Origin: Chrysoporthe austroafricana
Lineage: Eukaryota > Ascomycota > Sordariomycetes > Diaporthales > Cryphonectriaceae
Assembly (NCBI GenBank): GCA_001051155.2
Contig: JYIP02000004.1
Span: 3,900,383-3,964,382, forward strand
Length of the DNA stretch: 64,000 bases
Direction of reading: 5' to 3'
A program made the translations under genes and the position numbers. The notes beneath the pieces were generated by a model. The model did no database searches. It was given only the letters and a program-made list of their open reading frames with translations, and was not told the origin of the DNA. Positions 22,800-34,792 of this stretch are shown here, piece by piece; positions within the stretch are counted from its first letter, which is position 1; the number at the start of each line of letters is the position of its first letter.

Positions 22800-23866
22800 C
22801 TCGTACCGCCCCGGCGTGCTGGCTGCGCTTCACACTCAGCGCCTTAACTACCTAGGTAGACAATAGAATGAGATTGGAAGCGAGCGAAGATGGAGAGAAC
22901 TGGAAGCTCTAAACCAAAAAGGCAATTGTTGGGGCGTTCTCAATCTATGTCTCACATCCCATACGCAACTTTTATTCTGCCCCTCGCGTACGTGACTGTG
23001 CCATCTTTGACCCTCATCAAGAAAGTCATTAGTGGTGGGTGGAGTTTTGTGGTTGAAGCTTTCATAGAGCGGATATCGGCGACACAGAGCCGCACATCGT
23101 CTGTAATACAAAAATAACAGCCCATTCCGGTTCACCCTACCTACCACACAGTCCCGTATTCTGACGTGCGGCGCATGAACTCCAACTACCTGATTCTACA
23201 TTATTGGACACCATGACATTGGTTGCTATTGTGTGCGCAGTGTTCAACTTGACGGATTAGATCATCCGGGCTCCGTGAACGGACCGTGTAAAGAGCGTAA
23301 ACAGTTGGATTTCCCATAGACTATCTAAAAGAGCGACTGAACTCCAAAAAAAGCAAGCTTGGATCTTCTTCCAATCTGGGCAAACTCGTCGTAGGCTTGC
23401 AGATCTTGTCTAGCGATGTCAGGTAGCAGCTTTAGCGCCTCAATCAGATCGAACCTCCTCCCTAAAGCTGCTGGTTCTCATTCTTTACTCTTGCCCTGCT
23501 TGTCCGCCCGGTGGTTGAGCAGGAGCTCGCCTACCCTGCTTCCCGAAACAGACGACATCACGGGCAATGTCTACAGCGCAGGATCAGCAACGTGCAAAGG
23601 ACCGGGTGAACTGTGCATGGGGAGAACGTACCACCATGTTCCTCAACTCAAGCGGTCATCACAGAGCGAAGCGGCGATTCGCGGAACACCTGATGAGACG
23701 CCGTATTCGGCGCGTCGGTGAAGCCTTTCGTCAAACGCCGCTGCGCAGGAGATTGCTTGCGGGGCGCGGACTTGGGGCGTGGCGTTTGAAGATCAACAGG
23801 TGCCGTCGGCTCGGACGGGATTGCTTGAGTTTCAGAGCCCTCGTTCTTTACGAGGGAATCAAACTG
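22800..23866. other. Intergenic region, PHA2 promoter and eRF1 3' end
   Basis: About 1.07 kb. It contains the promoter side of prephenate dehydratase and the downstream flank of eRF1. No supported gene or RNA. Confidence 0.5.
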
Positions 23867-25596
23867 TCAATCTGTAGAATGAGTCAGTAACCACTCAGCC
23901 AGGTCGCGACCGTTCTTTTGGTCCGTTCTCACCGTCATAGTAGTCATCATCGTCGTCTTCGAAATCTTGCAGCTGCTCAAAGTTGACCTTGTACCGGAGA
24001 ATACCTCCAATGCCACCGAAACCCTTGACAAACTGGTTGCCCTCGGTCGACCGGTCAGACACGAACTCCAGGTTCGTACCGAAGTCCTTGTAGTGCTCAG
24101 CGATCCACTCGAGGAACGATTCCTGGTTGACAAGTTCCATCTCCAGGCCGGCGGAGGTAGGAGACTTGTCCATGAACTTGTCCCGGTTGCCTGAGTTCTC
24201 CTCCTGCTTGGTAGTGTGGATGATGTGCTCGGCGCCACTGCTGTCCTTCAGGGTCCAGCGGGTGATCTCGAGGTTCTCAAAAACAATCAGGGTCTCCACG
24301 GCTCCGAGCTCCAGTGCTTTGAGGGTGTCGTCGATACCGTAGCAGACCCGGCCGGTGTCCTGGCTGATCTCCTCAAAGTACTTGCCAATCAGCTTCTTCT
24401 CCTGAATGAACTTGACGTTACCAAGAGTCTCAGAAGACAGCTCGATAGCCTGGTTGAAACCGTTCTCTCCTCCGTACGACACATCCACAACCTTGATGAC
24501 CTTGGAAGCCAGACGGTTGTCGAACATGTCGGAAGCGTTCAGGTCGTTTTTGAAATCGGCGGAACCGGCGAGGATGATGCCGGCAACGTTGACCTTATCG
24601 TTGGTGATGAAGTTCTGGACAGCCAGCTCGGCAACCTTGCGGACGTAGTTGTGGCGCTTCTCCTCACGAAGACGCGCGAAACGGAGGGCAGACTGACCAC
24701 CACGTCCGTGCTTCTTGGGCAGGTCGACCGAGAACTTGTGGACGATATCCCGGGTGTTGCCGCTGAGCGTGCCGAAGAGCGCACCGTTACCATCCATGAC
24801 AATGAAGCCGAATTTCTGGTCGGACTCGAGCAGCTCGGCGAGAGCCTCGGTGTGGAACTTGTTGTCACAGAGGTAGAGCGAGGTGTTGATGGGCTTGAAG
24901 GGCTCGAAGTCAATGTTGACCTTTCGCTCCTTGCCCTCGGAGGTCAGGATTTCACCACAGTAGACGACCAGGCCATTGGGGGGGACCTTATTGTACAGCT
25001 TGAGACGCTGCTGGGTGGAGGTGATGGCTGACAGGACGGACTGTCGGTTGACACGAGACTTGATGTTCGATGCGGTGCCCTAATGATGACTGTCAGCGCG
25101 TGGGCGTCTCGAGAAAGAGAGGACTTTTGCGTGGGGAGCGGGGAGGCGCACGTATTCTTCAGCCAACATCTTGGCGGCTCGTGAGACCTGGTCCTTGGGG
25201 GCTGTGACGACGTCAGTTAGCCGAGTCCATGCAGCGAGGGGAGGGTTTCAGGCGCGGCGCGGTGGGCCGGAAGAGTGAGTGTACATACGGATGATGAGGG
25301 AGATCATGCTCGTGCCGTTACCCCGAGCGGCCTCGAGGCGTTTGATGAGCTTCTTGACCTTCCATATCTCGATCTGCAGATGGGCGTCAGCACCGGTGCG
25401 CGAAATACAAGGCGCGTCGAGGTCGAGAGGCAGGCTCATCGGGAGGGCGAGCGTACGTTCTTCTCAGCTTCGTTCTGCAGGGCCAGGTCAGCATGGGTAC
25501 GCGAGCCAGAGAGCGCACTGGCGGATCCGGGGCGGTTGGGAAAGCAGAGGCGGCTCGTGGGGAAAAGGAGAGACGTACAGCCTGTGCGTCGCTCAT
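23867..25596 (-). CDS. SUP45: Eukaryotic translation release factor 1 (eRF1/Sup45; 6 exons, 440 aa)
   Basis: Recognises all three stop codons in the ribosomal A site and triggers peptide release with eRF3. Exons on the minus strand: 25596-25579 (18 nt), 25474-25457 (18 nt), 25373-25289, 25201-25152, 25079-23933, 23871-23867 (5 nt). Splicing yields [26 protein letters not shown]. It also yields SLIIPPKDQ, the stop-decoding [10 protein letters not shown] and YLCDNKF, and the catalytic loop [22 protein letters not shown]. The end is acidic (DDDDDYYDD, stop TGA). The final intron is 61 nt (gtgaga, CTGAC, ctacag). Retaining it would replace the last Asp by 12 basic/polar residues. Total length matches fungal eRF1 (about 437). 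Confidence 0.95.
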
Positions 25597-26233
25597 CTTG
25601 GCGGTGTTGTGGACGCCGTAGCGACCTTCTCGATCTGTCTCAGGGAGCGGCAGTCAAGCGAGAGTTGGGCTTTGAGAAATTTGGAAAAGCGTGTCCTAGA
25701 CAAAAGGAAAAGAAAGGAAGTTGTATAGGACAGAGGTGCTTTTGATGGCGGGGTTTTGGAGGCGGATGATTTTGAGGGGAGGTCAAAACCTGGCCTGGCG
25801 TGAGAGGGCGATGCGTCGTGCCCCACTGCGCCAGCCATCACTGCCATTGGCCAAAATTGACCCCCAGGGTCGCCGGGAGGCTCAACCCGGCCAGAGCCGC
25901 AGCCACGAGCCGCCACGAACACCAACTCGACAAGTCAAAGTTGCCCAACGCTCGCGTTTGTGACCCCCCAGAGGTGCAGCTTACGGTGGACTATCCCCCA
26001 GGGCTCGGTCTGTGTAATACTCACTCACTCGTCTCCGCGTCACAGCTCTCAGGAGCCAGCGCACGCAGCGATTCCGCGTGCCCAATCCGCCCAGCTGACG
26101 TCACGTCCCTCGCCGGTCGGTCCCAGGTGCTCGCAGCTCCAGGCGGACCTCTAGATCAGGGCCCTCGAGCGCGTACGCAGGACTCGGGTTCCAAGCCACG
26201 TCCGCGGCCCTCGGCCGTCCCCAGCTGCCCAGC
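25597..26233. promoter_or_regulatory. Divergent promoter region, eRF1 / DUF1770-like gene
   Basis: 637 bases between divergent start codons. A bidirectional promoter is inferred. No other feature seen. Confidence 0.5.
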
Positions 26234-26829
26234 ATGGCCTCGTCCGACCTGCCCATGCAGATAGCAGAGACCATCCAGACCGCCCACATCAAGCGGGAGC
26301 CTTCCGCGGCCCACGACACCAACCCCTCCACCGCCGCAGACACCAGGGAGCCGGTACACCTGGAGGAGAAGAAGAGCGCACGCGACGTCGACGAGGCGGA
26401 GGATGACGACGACATCCCCGTGAGCGTGCTCAGGCCCCACAACCGCTTCTCCCACCTCCCGCCCATCCCCGACTTGCGCTTCGAACAGAGCTATCTGCAC
26501 AGCATACAAGATGCGAAATCGTGGTGGATGGTGGCCTGGATCACGACGAAGGACCATGTAGGTTCTACATCTCCCAGGGCCATGTTGTTTCCCGTCCAGC
26601 CGCTAACCTGGGGACGCCGTGGCAGATCATGATGCCGATGATACAGGGTGTCGTCTACAACCTGGCCTTGTGCGGTTGGCAACACTGGAACAAGAGTGCT
26701 CAACTGAGCGGCAACTCGTTGGGGGCGAGGGCTCGGAGGTGGTGGTACAGCGTCAACAATTGGCCCATTAACCAGAAAACCGTCAGGGCTAAGAGGCCTG
26801 TCGGCGAGAAGGGCTGGTTCCAACGCTGA
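26234..26829 (+). CDS. DUF1770/Atg43-like protein (2 exons, 175 aa)
   Basis: Exons 26234-26557 and 26626-26829; 68-nt intron (gtaggt...ggcag), phase 0. The N terminus has AETIQTAHIKREPS, followed by an acidic linker (DEAEDDDDIP). The core is LPPIPDLRFEQSYLHSI. After the splice come IMMPMIQGVVYNLALCGWQHWN and ARRWWYSVNNWPI. These match my recollection of the fungal DUF1770 family, whose fission-yeast member Atg43 is a mitophagy receptor on the mitochondrial outer membrane. QGVVYNLALCGW could be a short membrane-associated helix. The family call is from memory and the mitophagy role is inference. The stop is 41 bases from the stop of the convergent alpha-glucosidase. Confidence 0.65.
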
Positions 26830-26870
26830 GACTCGGGCATTTTCTGGCGAGACATAGAGTCTTGCATACA

Positions 26871-29010
<2,140 letters not shown>

Positions 29011-30073
29011 GACGCCAGAAGGACTTGATACCGCGATATGCTTGCGCAACAAGAATTGCCAAACCTAGGAAGGGTTGCGGACGTGAGAAGGCTTGCAAGA
29101 TCGTCACGAAGGTGAGGCAGGTGAAGGGGCAAGCGGAACATGAAATGAGCATCACAACAAGTTTTTGTGTGGAATTCCTCTGCTCTACCGGCACCATGAG
29201 TTACGGCCATTACTCGAGGCAAGCAGACCCGCCGCTCCTCCCATTTTCCTTAAGACACCACGATCCTCGTGCCTAGTTTCCGGTCATAATGACACCACCA
29301 CGCGCTCAAAGAGGATCGCGAGCGTTGATCATGGCCACGCAATTTCCCTAGGATGGGATATCCGCACAATCGCTCGCTCAAATCCCCATCCCCACGATCT
29401 AGTCCCTCCACTATCGCGGGGTAGGTATGGGCGTTGTTGGGTAGAGAAAACCGCCTAGTCTGTTTAGAGACCTGGACTGGACCCAAGATGGCGGGGAATG
29501 GGCCCGGAATAATTTCGTTTATCCGGGTTGCAAGCCTCGTCCCTTCTCCACGGGGGCAAGCTACCCACTCTCTCGTGGCAGCGTCACATCACATGAAGAG
29601 GGCGAGGCGAGGGCACGCAAAGAGTTGGGCGGCTGGCTGATCTAGCCAGCTCTATTGATTCTTTTCGTCGTCTTACCAATGATACTATTGTGCTAACAGC
29701 GCCCAAAACGCAGGCGAATAGCCACGTCTGATCCGCACGTTTCTGCGCCCACGCCATGCTCTCTGCTCCGCAATGCATCACTCGTGCTCCCGAGAGGCTT
29801 TCGTGAATGCCGCCTCAAATCCTCGAGCTCGACGTGAGTCGTCACCGACACTACCGATTTGCCTCATTTCCTCTTCAATACTTGCGCAGTCCATGTAAAT
29901 TACCCACTCCCGAATCCTGTGATGATGGCTGAGTTATCCAGGGAAGAATGTGATTCTTCCTGTGAGAACTTTCCAACCCCAAGGCTTCGTTCGCGACCGC
30001 AACCAAGCCACTTCTACTCATTCAACTTCCCATGCCTGATTTGGTTTATAGAACCAGACGCCTCGACCGGACT
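29011..30073. other. Intergenic region, maltase promoter and EAF1 3' flank
   Basis: About 1.06 kb. Upstream of the glucosidase start. The only sites I would name are two GCGGGG hexamers at 29416 and 29491. No supported gene. Confidence 0.5.
29416..29496. promoter_or_regulatory. Two CreA/CRE1-type GCGGGG sites
   Basis: GCGGGG at 29416-29421 and 29491-29496 fits the SYGGRG consensus of the fungal carbon-catabolite repressor. They lie about 410 and 480 bases upstream of the alpha-glucosidase ATG. Such hexamers are common by chance in GC-rich DNA, but glucose repression would be sensible for this enzyme. Confidence 0.3.
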
Positions 30074-33000
30074 CTATCTATTTGGCACCGGTGTCGCCCC
30101 TCCACTTGGCTGGCGCTGGTGTTGCTGCTGGTTCATTTGTCGCGCAGCCGCCGCCTGCGCGATGGCCTGTTGCTGCTGTTGATGTTGGGTGACTTGCTGT
30201 TGTGTGTGCTGGCCCATTTGTTGTTGTTGCTGCTGCTGCTGCTGGCGCAACAATTGCGCGTACTGCTGCGGGCTCGTAGTTGTCGGGATTCCATTGGCGT
30301 GAGCCTGTTGTTGCGAGTTGTTGCCTGCGGCAGCATCCATTGCATTTTGTACGACACTGTTCTTACCCATGTTCTGCCTAAATAACTGGCCATAGCGCAT
30401 GATCGCGGTCGATCGAATCACACTTGGAGACATTTCAGGGTGCTGGGCCCTGATCTGGTTCTCGAACTCCGCAAAATGCGCCTGCATGCTAGGTGGCATG
30501 CCTCGAGGTTGAGCAAAGCCAGGAGGTGGTGACCCGTTTGACCCAGTCTGCATATTCAGACCGACACCACCGGGCGAGGTGGCCACCCCCATGCCGTTGG
30601 GTGCGTACGCACCCATGTTGTTCATCATGAAGTTGTTCTGGCTCATGCCATTCACGCCATTGCGAATGATGGGAGAGTTCGCCTGTGCCGCCGACCCATT
30701 TGGCATGGCTTGGTTTTGTTGCTGCTGTTGAACCAGCTGAGCTTGAGCTGGTGGAGGAGAGTGTTGTGGCGGTAGCTGCTGTTGCTGCTGTTGTTGACCC
30801 TGCGGTTGCGGGGAGTGATGATGAACCTGGCCTTGTGCTTGTGCCTGGGCCTGCTGTTGGGCTGCCTGTTGGCGTCTTTGTTGATCCTGGATCCGCCTGG
30901 CTTGCATCACCAAGTTCACATCTGGCACTTGTATCCGCTGCCCTGCCTGTAACACAGCTAGTTGGGCCTGCGTCATACCATTGACATTAACAGGCATTTG
31001 TGGAACGAGGCCTCCTGCAGCCATCTGCGCAGCGAGAGCCGCTTGCTGCTGCTGCTGTTGCTGCTGCTGTTGCTGCATCGGCAGTCTGGGGCGTGCCTGG
31101 CCTGGGACCGGCATTTGCCCAGCCACCAGACGGGCTGCTAGAGGATTGGCCATGCCTGCAGCATGAGCTGCAGCAGCATTTTGGGCAACTTGGCCAGCTC
31201 CTGGAGCAGCTGCGACACGACCCACCTGGTTCGGAACCCGGCCCTGCATAGCAGCAGCCTGAGCAGGCGATGGGTCAGCATGGCTTCCACCTCTGTTTTG
31301 ACGATTGGGCAGACCTACCTGTCGCTGGGCTTCCTGCTGCTGGGTGAATCGTAACAGCTTCTCGTGCATTTGCTTCTCCCGCTCATGACGTAGACGGCTG
31401 TAGTCTTCTGGTGTCTTGGTAGGCAATTTCGGTTGCGGGTTCTCGTTGGATGCCCTCTTGCTCTGATTGTTCGCGGTCTGCTGTTGCTTAGCGACAGCTG
31501 CTTCTCGCTTCTTGGCCAGCTTCTTCATAGCGTCGATGATTGCGAAAGGCCTCTTGAAGGGTTTCCTTTCTACTCTATAGGGCAGAGTAGATCGTCGCCG
31601 CTGCACTGGCATTACCGCACCGTTGGGGCCGACTTGTGGTCTCGCGTTCTCGTTTGCCTGGGCGATGGCTCTTTGCGCTGAGTCGATTCGTCTCTGATAG
31701 GTCTGGAAGTATTGAGTCCTAGCTGTATCGTTTGGGTATCCTTCCAATTGAACCCATCGCTCGAAGCATTCCCAGGGCGTGCGCCTCTCTTCTGCGGAAA
31801 CAAATAGGGACTTGGACGTGATCATCTGGGAAATCAGTGACCAATTATACGAGAACTCTCGTACTAGTCTCCTGAGCTCGTCGTCTTCGGCCAAAGTCCA
31901 CATCGAGGCCAACCTGTTTTCGTAAAAGCTTTGAAGGGGCATGAGTGATTCGGTTGGAGGCCTAAATTGATGCCCGGCATGCAGCCTATCCCGAATCATT
32001 TTCATCTCCGGGCGGAACAGGGCCACGTTGGTGTTTTCTGGCATGAGCTTTGAGCTCTCGTTACGATCACGGGAGCCTGCAACCTCAAAGTCGTCTTCTT
32101 CATCTTCCACGGCGTACTTGTATCGGCTTTGCTTCAACTGGGGCCCTTCCGGCTTGAGAACCATTTCTCCCTCCACATACTTGCTCAGTGGTAGAGCAGG
32201 ACGACGCCACCGTGCATCGGGGTCATAATCCGGTACATTCAGATCCGGTTGAGGGGTTTTGAGTGGGATGCCATACAGAGGTAGTTCGTCCAGGAGCTGA
32301 TCCGAAGCTGCAGACTTTCGCAAACCGAATATAACATCATCGTCTTGTAGTGCGAAGATGGCAGAGGGAGCAACTCCCTCGAGGTTCCAGTCCTGGGGCT
32401 CGTCGTCAACGTCCATGGGGGAATCAGCATCGTCCGATGGAACTAAATCAGGCATAGGAGTCGGTAGCGAATCTGCTTCGGGCCGATGGGATTCAGACTT
32501 GCTGGAGGACGGCGCATCACTAATCGGCGGTATTTTCGCGTTCACCTGAAGCAGCTTCCTCTCCTCGTCGTTGGACGCCACCCACTCGGCACAGGCATCG
32601 GCAAGGTTTCGAGCGATGGCTCTCTTCCACTTGCGTTCCTCGCGGAAATCAGTCCGCATCCACTTCATTTCTTGCAGCAATGAATCCCAATGGCTCGGCG
32701 GTCTTGTTGGCTCAGGACAGCGCTTGGGCTGCCTTAAAGACCACTTATCGTGCTGCTGTAGATGATAAATGCGGCGAAGCACATTACAAGCTTGCTTCTC
32801 TTGTAAGACGATACCACAATCCGGCGACGATAGAGTCTTGTGCGTGTTAGCCAACAGTTGTTCGGGGCCCTTCATCCAATTGGATTGACGGGTGAAGCCA
32901 TCGAAGAACAGAGGCACGAAATAGTCGTCGGTTGGAATGCGTTGGGGTTTCCCGTGGGACGAGCTGGCAACGATCGTTTCCTCGGGTCTCTTCGCCGGCT

Positions 33001-34792
33001 TCTCGAACAAGACAGTAGGAGCCCTCTTGTGCTTCAGCCCGTGCCTCTCTGCAAAGCCTCTCTTTCGCACTACTAAGCCGGCCGTATCTGTTCCATGCTG
33101 CTGAAGGGCAGACCTGCTATCGGACAAACCGGCGTCAACAACCGGTGCTGGATGGCTCGTATCTGGTAGAGACTGCTCAGTCCGAGATTGCGGGACACCT
33201 TCAGTTGCAGAGACTGGGGCGGCAGTGGAAGACCCTGCATCCTGGTGAATGTCAGGATCTGGAGATACTAGAGTTGGAGTCTGGGTTTCAATCTTTAGAG
33301 ACATCTCGATCTGGCTTGTCGGGTGTGGTGTCTGAACAGGGGGTTGTTGTTCGTCCCTGGCGTTCTCAAGATTCGACTTCGTCGCAACTGCTCCGTCATT
33401 GGTCGCAAGCGACGGCGTCGCCGCCTGTGCAGGTGTGTCGGTAAAGCTGGCAGGGCCGGGCGGCGATGACACCGGGCTCTGTCCAGGAGCCTTTGTAGGG
33501 AGGGCTGCATTGGCCGACTCAAGTAGTAATTGAGCGGAAGCTAATTGAGATGCACCTGATTCACGAGCATCTCCGGTTGGGGATTCCTCCAGCTCTGAAT
33601 CCGCCTTTGGCCGCTGCGATTCATCTTGTTCCGCCTTCTGTTGTTCCAGCTCCTCTTCGTCTCCAGAGTACGGGGGACCCTCGTTGTCAGGACTAGTGTC
33701 GGGGGACGCATCGTGCACCGCTGGAGTCGTAGCAGTCTGCGCAGTGGAGCCTGGAGAGGATAGTATGTCCTGTGGCCTAGACGCATCCAGTGGCGGAGGC
33801 CTTAAGGAGGTGAGCCTCGAAGCTTCGCCTTGTCGGCCACGCATCTCGTCCAGATCCATCGCGTCGGGATCTGGTTCGTCCTGCCTGCCCTCCGCATCAG
33901 GCTGTCCAACGACCTGGGCCGGTGTGCTGCCGTGCGCATCTTCAGAGCGTGTCAAATGCTTCTCTGGCTCAACGAAAGCTACTTCCCTTCCAGCCGATGC
34001 ATCGCGCGGCGATTGCGACGCTTCCAACGACACGACATTGTCTGCGGCAGTTGCTTCAGATTGCGAGGGCTGGCCAGGCGTGGTACTATCTGGAGCTTGG
34101 GGGTCAGTCAGATCCGCAGACAAGTCATCGATACCAGTCCGCGACAATGGCACGGCAGGTGGCGATGGGGCAGCTGCTGGCGAAGCAGGTGGTGTCTTGG
34201 GCGAAGCAGAGCGCGTCTCGGTCAAGTCCCCGGGTCGCGACGGTGGAGGCACCAGAGAAGATGGTTGTGCCTTGAAGCCGGGCTCTTGGGCACCGTTGGG
34301 GCTTGCGAGATGTGCGTCGCTAGCGAAGGTTTCCACGGTAGTGCCATAGTGCTTCGTTATGTTCACTGGGGGGATGCGTCGCGGAGGCAGGTTGCGCTCG
34401 TTCAAGAAGGGCCCTCTGTCACGACGAGTTAACAAATCTACAGGCCCTGCGGGGACAAGACGCGTCTCAGATGATTTCCACGGGAAAGCTGAAGCGTACT
34501 GTAAAAAGACATTGTCATCATGGAACCTGATTTCCTCTGCGGTGGAGGGTGGTGCGTCGTCGGCGATGGGGTCGACGAGCGGCAGGGCATCCACTTGTGT
34601 CGCGACACAGTAGAGCTCGTGAAGCCGCCTCTTGCGCGACGTCCTAATTGACCTGCGCTGAGTTAGCACGACAAAATCGACATCAAAATGATCGCACGAG
34701 TTTCCTCTATGAGATGGAGCATGAACCGACCTCCGTTCTTCTTTCTTGGACTGGATCAGCGTTGAAAGGCCGGTACGCTCGACCTCAGTCAT
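30074..34792 (-). CDS. EAF1: NuA4 scaffold EAF1/VID21, HSA and SANT domains (2 exons, about 1546 aa)
   Basis: Assembly platform of the NuA4 histone H4/H2A acetyltransferase complex. Exons on the minus strand: 34792-34731 and 34652-30074. The 78-nt intron (gtcggt, GCTAAC branch, cgcag) is stop-free and a multiple of three; removing it joins EERRSIRTSRKRRLHELY. The start at 34792 is the first ATG in frame. A long acidic, Pro/Ser-rich region comes first. The HSA domain (SHWDSLLQEMKWMRTDFREE) is near residues 670-720. The Myb/SANT domain (MWTLAEDDELRRLVREFSYN) is near 940-995. Then follow basic linkers and Gln-rich segments, with CAG-coded tracts near residues 1213-1228 and 1490-1518. Ends ATPVPNR. 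Domain order is diagnostic. Confidence 0.92.
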   Translation of the reverse strand: MTEVERTGLSTLIQSKKEERRSVHAPSHRGNSCDHFDVDFVVLTQRRSIRTSRKRRLHELYCVATQVDALPLVDPIADDAPPSTAEEIRFHDDNVFLQYASAFPWKSSETRLVPAGPVDLLTRRDRGPFLNERNLPPRRIPPVNITKHYGTTVETFASDAHLASPNGAQEPGFKAQPSSLVPPPSRPGDLTETRSASPKTPPASPAAAPSPPAVPLSRTGIDDLSADLTDPQAPDSTTPGQPSQSEATAADNVVSLEASQSPRDASAGREVAFVEPEKHLTRSEDAHGSTPAQVVGQPDAEGRQDEPDPDAMDLDEMRGRQGEASRLTSLRPPPLDASRPQDILSSPGSTAQTATTPAVHDASPDTSPDNEGPPYSGDEEELEQQKAEQDESQRPKADSELEESPTGDARESGASQLASAQLLLESANAALPTKAPGQSPVSSPPGPASFTDTPAQAATPSLATNDGAVATKSNLENARDEQQPPVQTPHPTSQIEMSLKIETQTPTLVSPDPDIHQDAGSSTAAPVSATEGVPQSRTEQSLPDTSHPAPVVDAGLSDSRSALQQHGTDTAGLVVRKRGFAERHGLKHKRAPTVLFEKPAKRPEETIVASSSHGKPQRIPTDDYFVPLFFDGFTRQSNWMKGPEQLLANTHKTLSSPDCGIVLQEKQACNVLRRIYHLQQHDKWSLRQPKRCPEPTRPPSHWDSLLQEMKWMRTDFREERKWKRAIARNLADACAEWVASNDEERKLLQVNAKIPPISDAPSSSKSESHRPEADSLPTPMPDLVPSDDADSPMDVDDEPQDWNLEGVAPSAIFALQDDDVIFGLRKSAASDQLLDELPLYGIPLKTPQPDLNVPDYDPDARWRRPALPLSKYVEGEMVLKPEGPQLKQSRYKYAVEDEEDDFEVAGSRDRNESSKLMPENTNVALFRPEMKMIRDRLHAGHQFRPPTESLMPLQSFYENRLASMWTLAEDDELRRLVREFSYNWSLISQMITSKSLFVSAEERRTPWECFERWVQLEGYPNDTARTQYFQTYQRRIDSAQRAIAQANENARPQVGPNGAVMPVQRRRSTLPYRVERKPFKRPFAIIDAMKKLAKKREAAVAKQQQTANNQSKRASNENPQPKLPTKTPEDYSRLRHEREKQMHEKLLRFTQQQEAQRQVGLPNRQNRGGSHADPSPAQAAAMQGRVPNQVGRVAAAPGAGQVAQNAAAAHAAGMANPLAARLVAGQMPVPGQARPRLPMQQQQQQQQQQQAALAAQMAAGGLVPQMPVNVNGMTQAQLAVLQAGQRIQVPDVNLVMQARRIQDQQRRQQAAQQQAQAQAQGQVHHHSPQPQGQQQQQQQLPPQHSPPPAQAQLVQQQQQNQAMPNGSAAQANSPIIRNGVNGMSQNNFMMNNMGAYAPNGMGVATSPGGVGLNMQTGSNGSPPPGFAQPRGMPPSMQAHFAEFENQIRAQHPEMSPSVIRSTAIMRYGQLFRQNMGKNSVVQNAMDAAAGNNSQQQAHANGIPTTTSPQQYAQLLRQQQQQQQQQMGQHTQQQVTQHQQQQQAIAQAAAARQMNQQQHQRQPSGGATPVPNR
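34653..34730 (-). other. Stop-free 78-nt intron in EAF1
   Basis: Donor gtcggt, CTAAC branch and cgcag acceptor. Its length is divisible by three and it has no stop in frame. An unspliced message would therefore encode 26 extra residues instead of a truncated protein. Confidence 0.65.

Noticed and set aside
30685..31166. Cys- and Val-rich plus-strand frames in the EAF1 Q-rich part
   Set aside because: Poly-Cys arises from reading CAG/CTG repeats of EAF1 in reverse.
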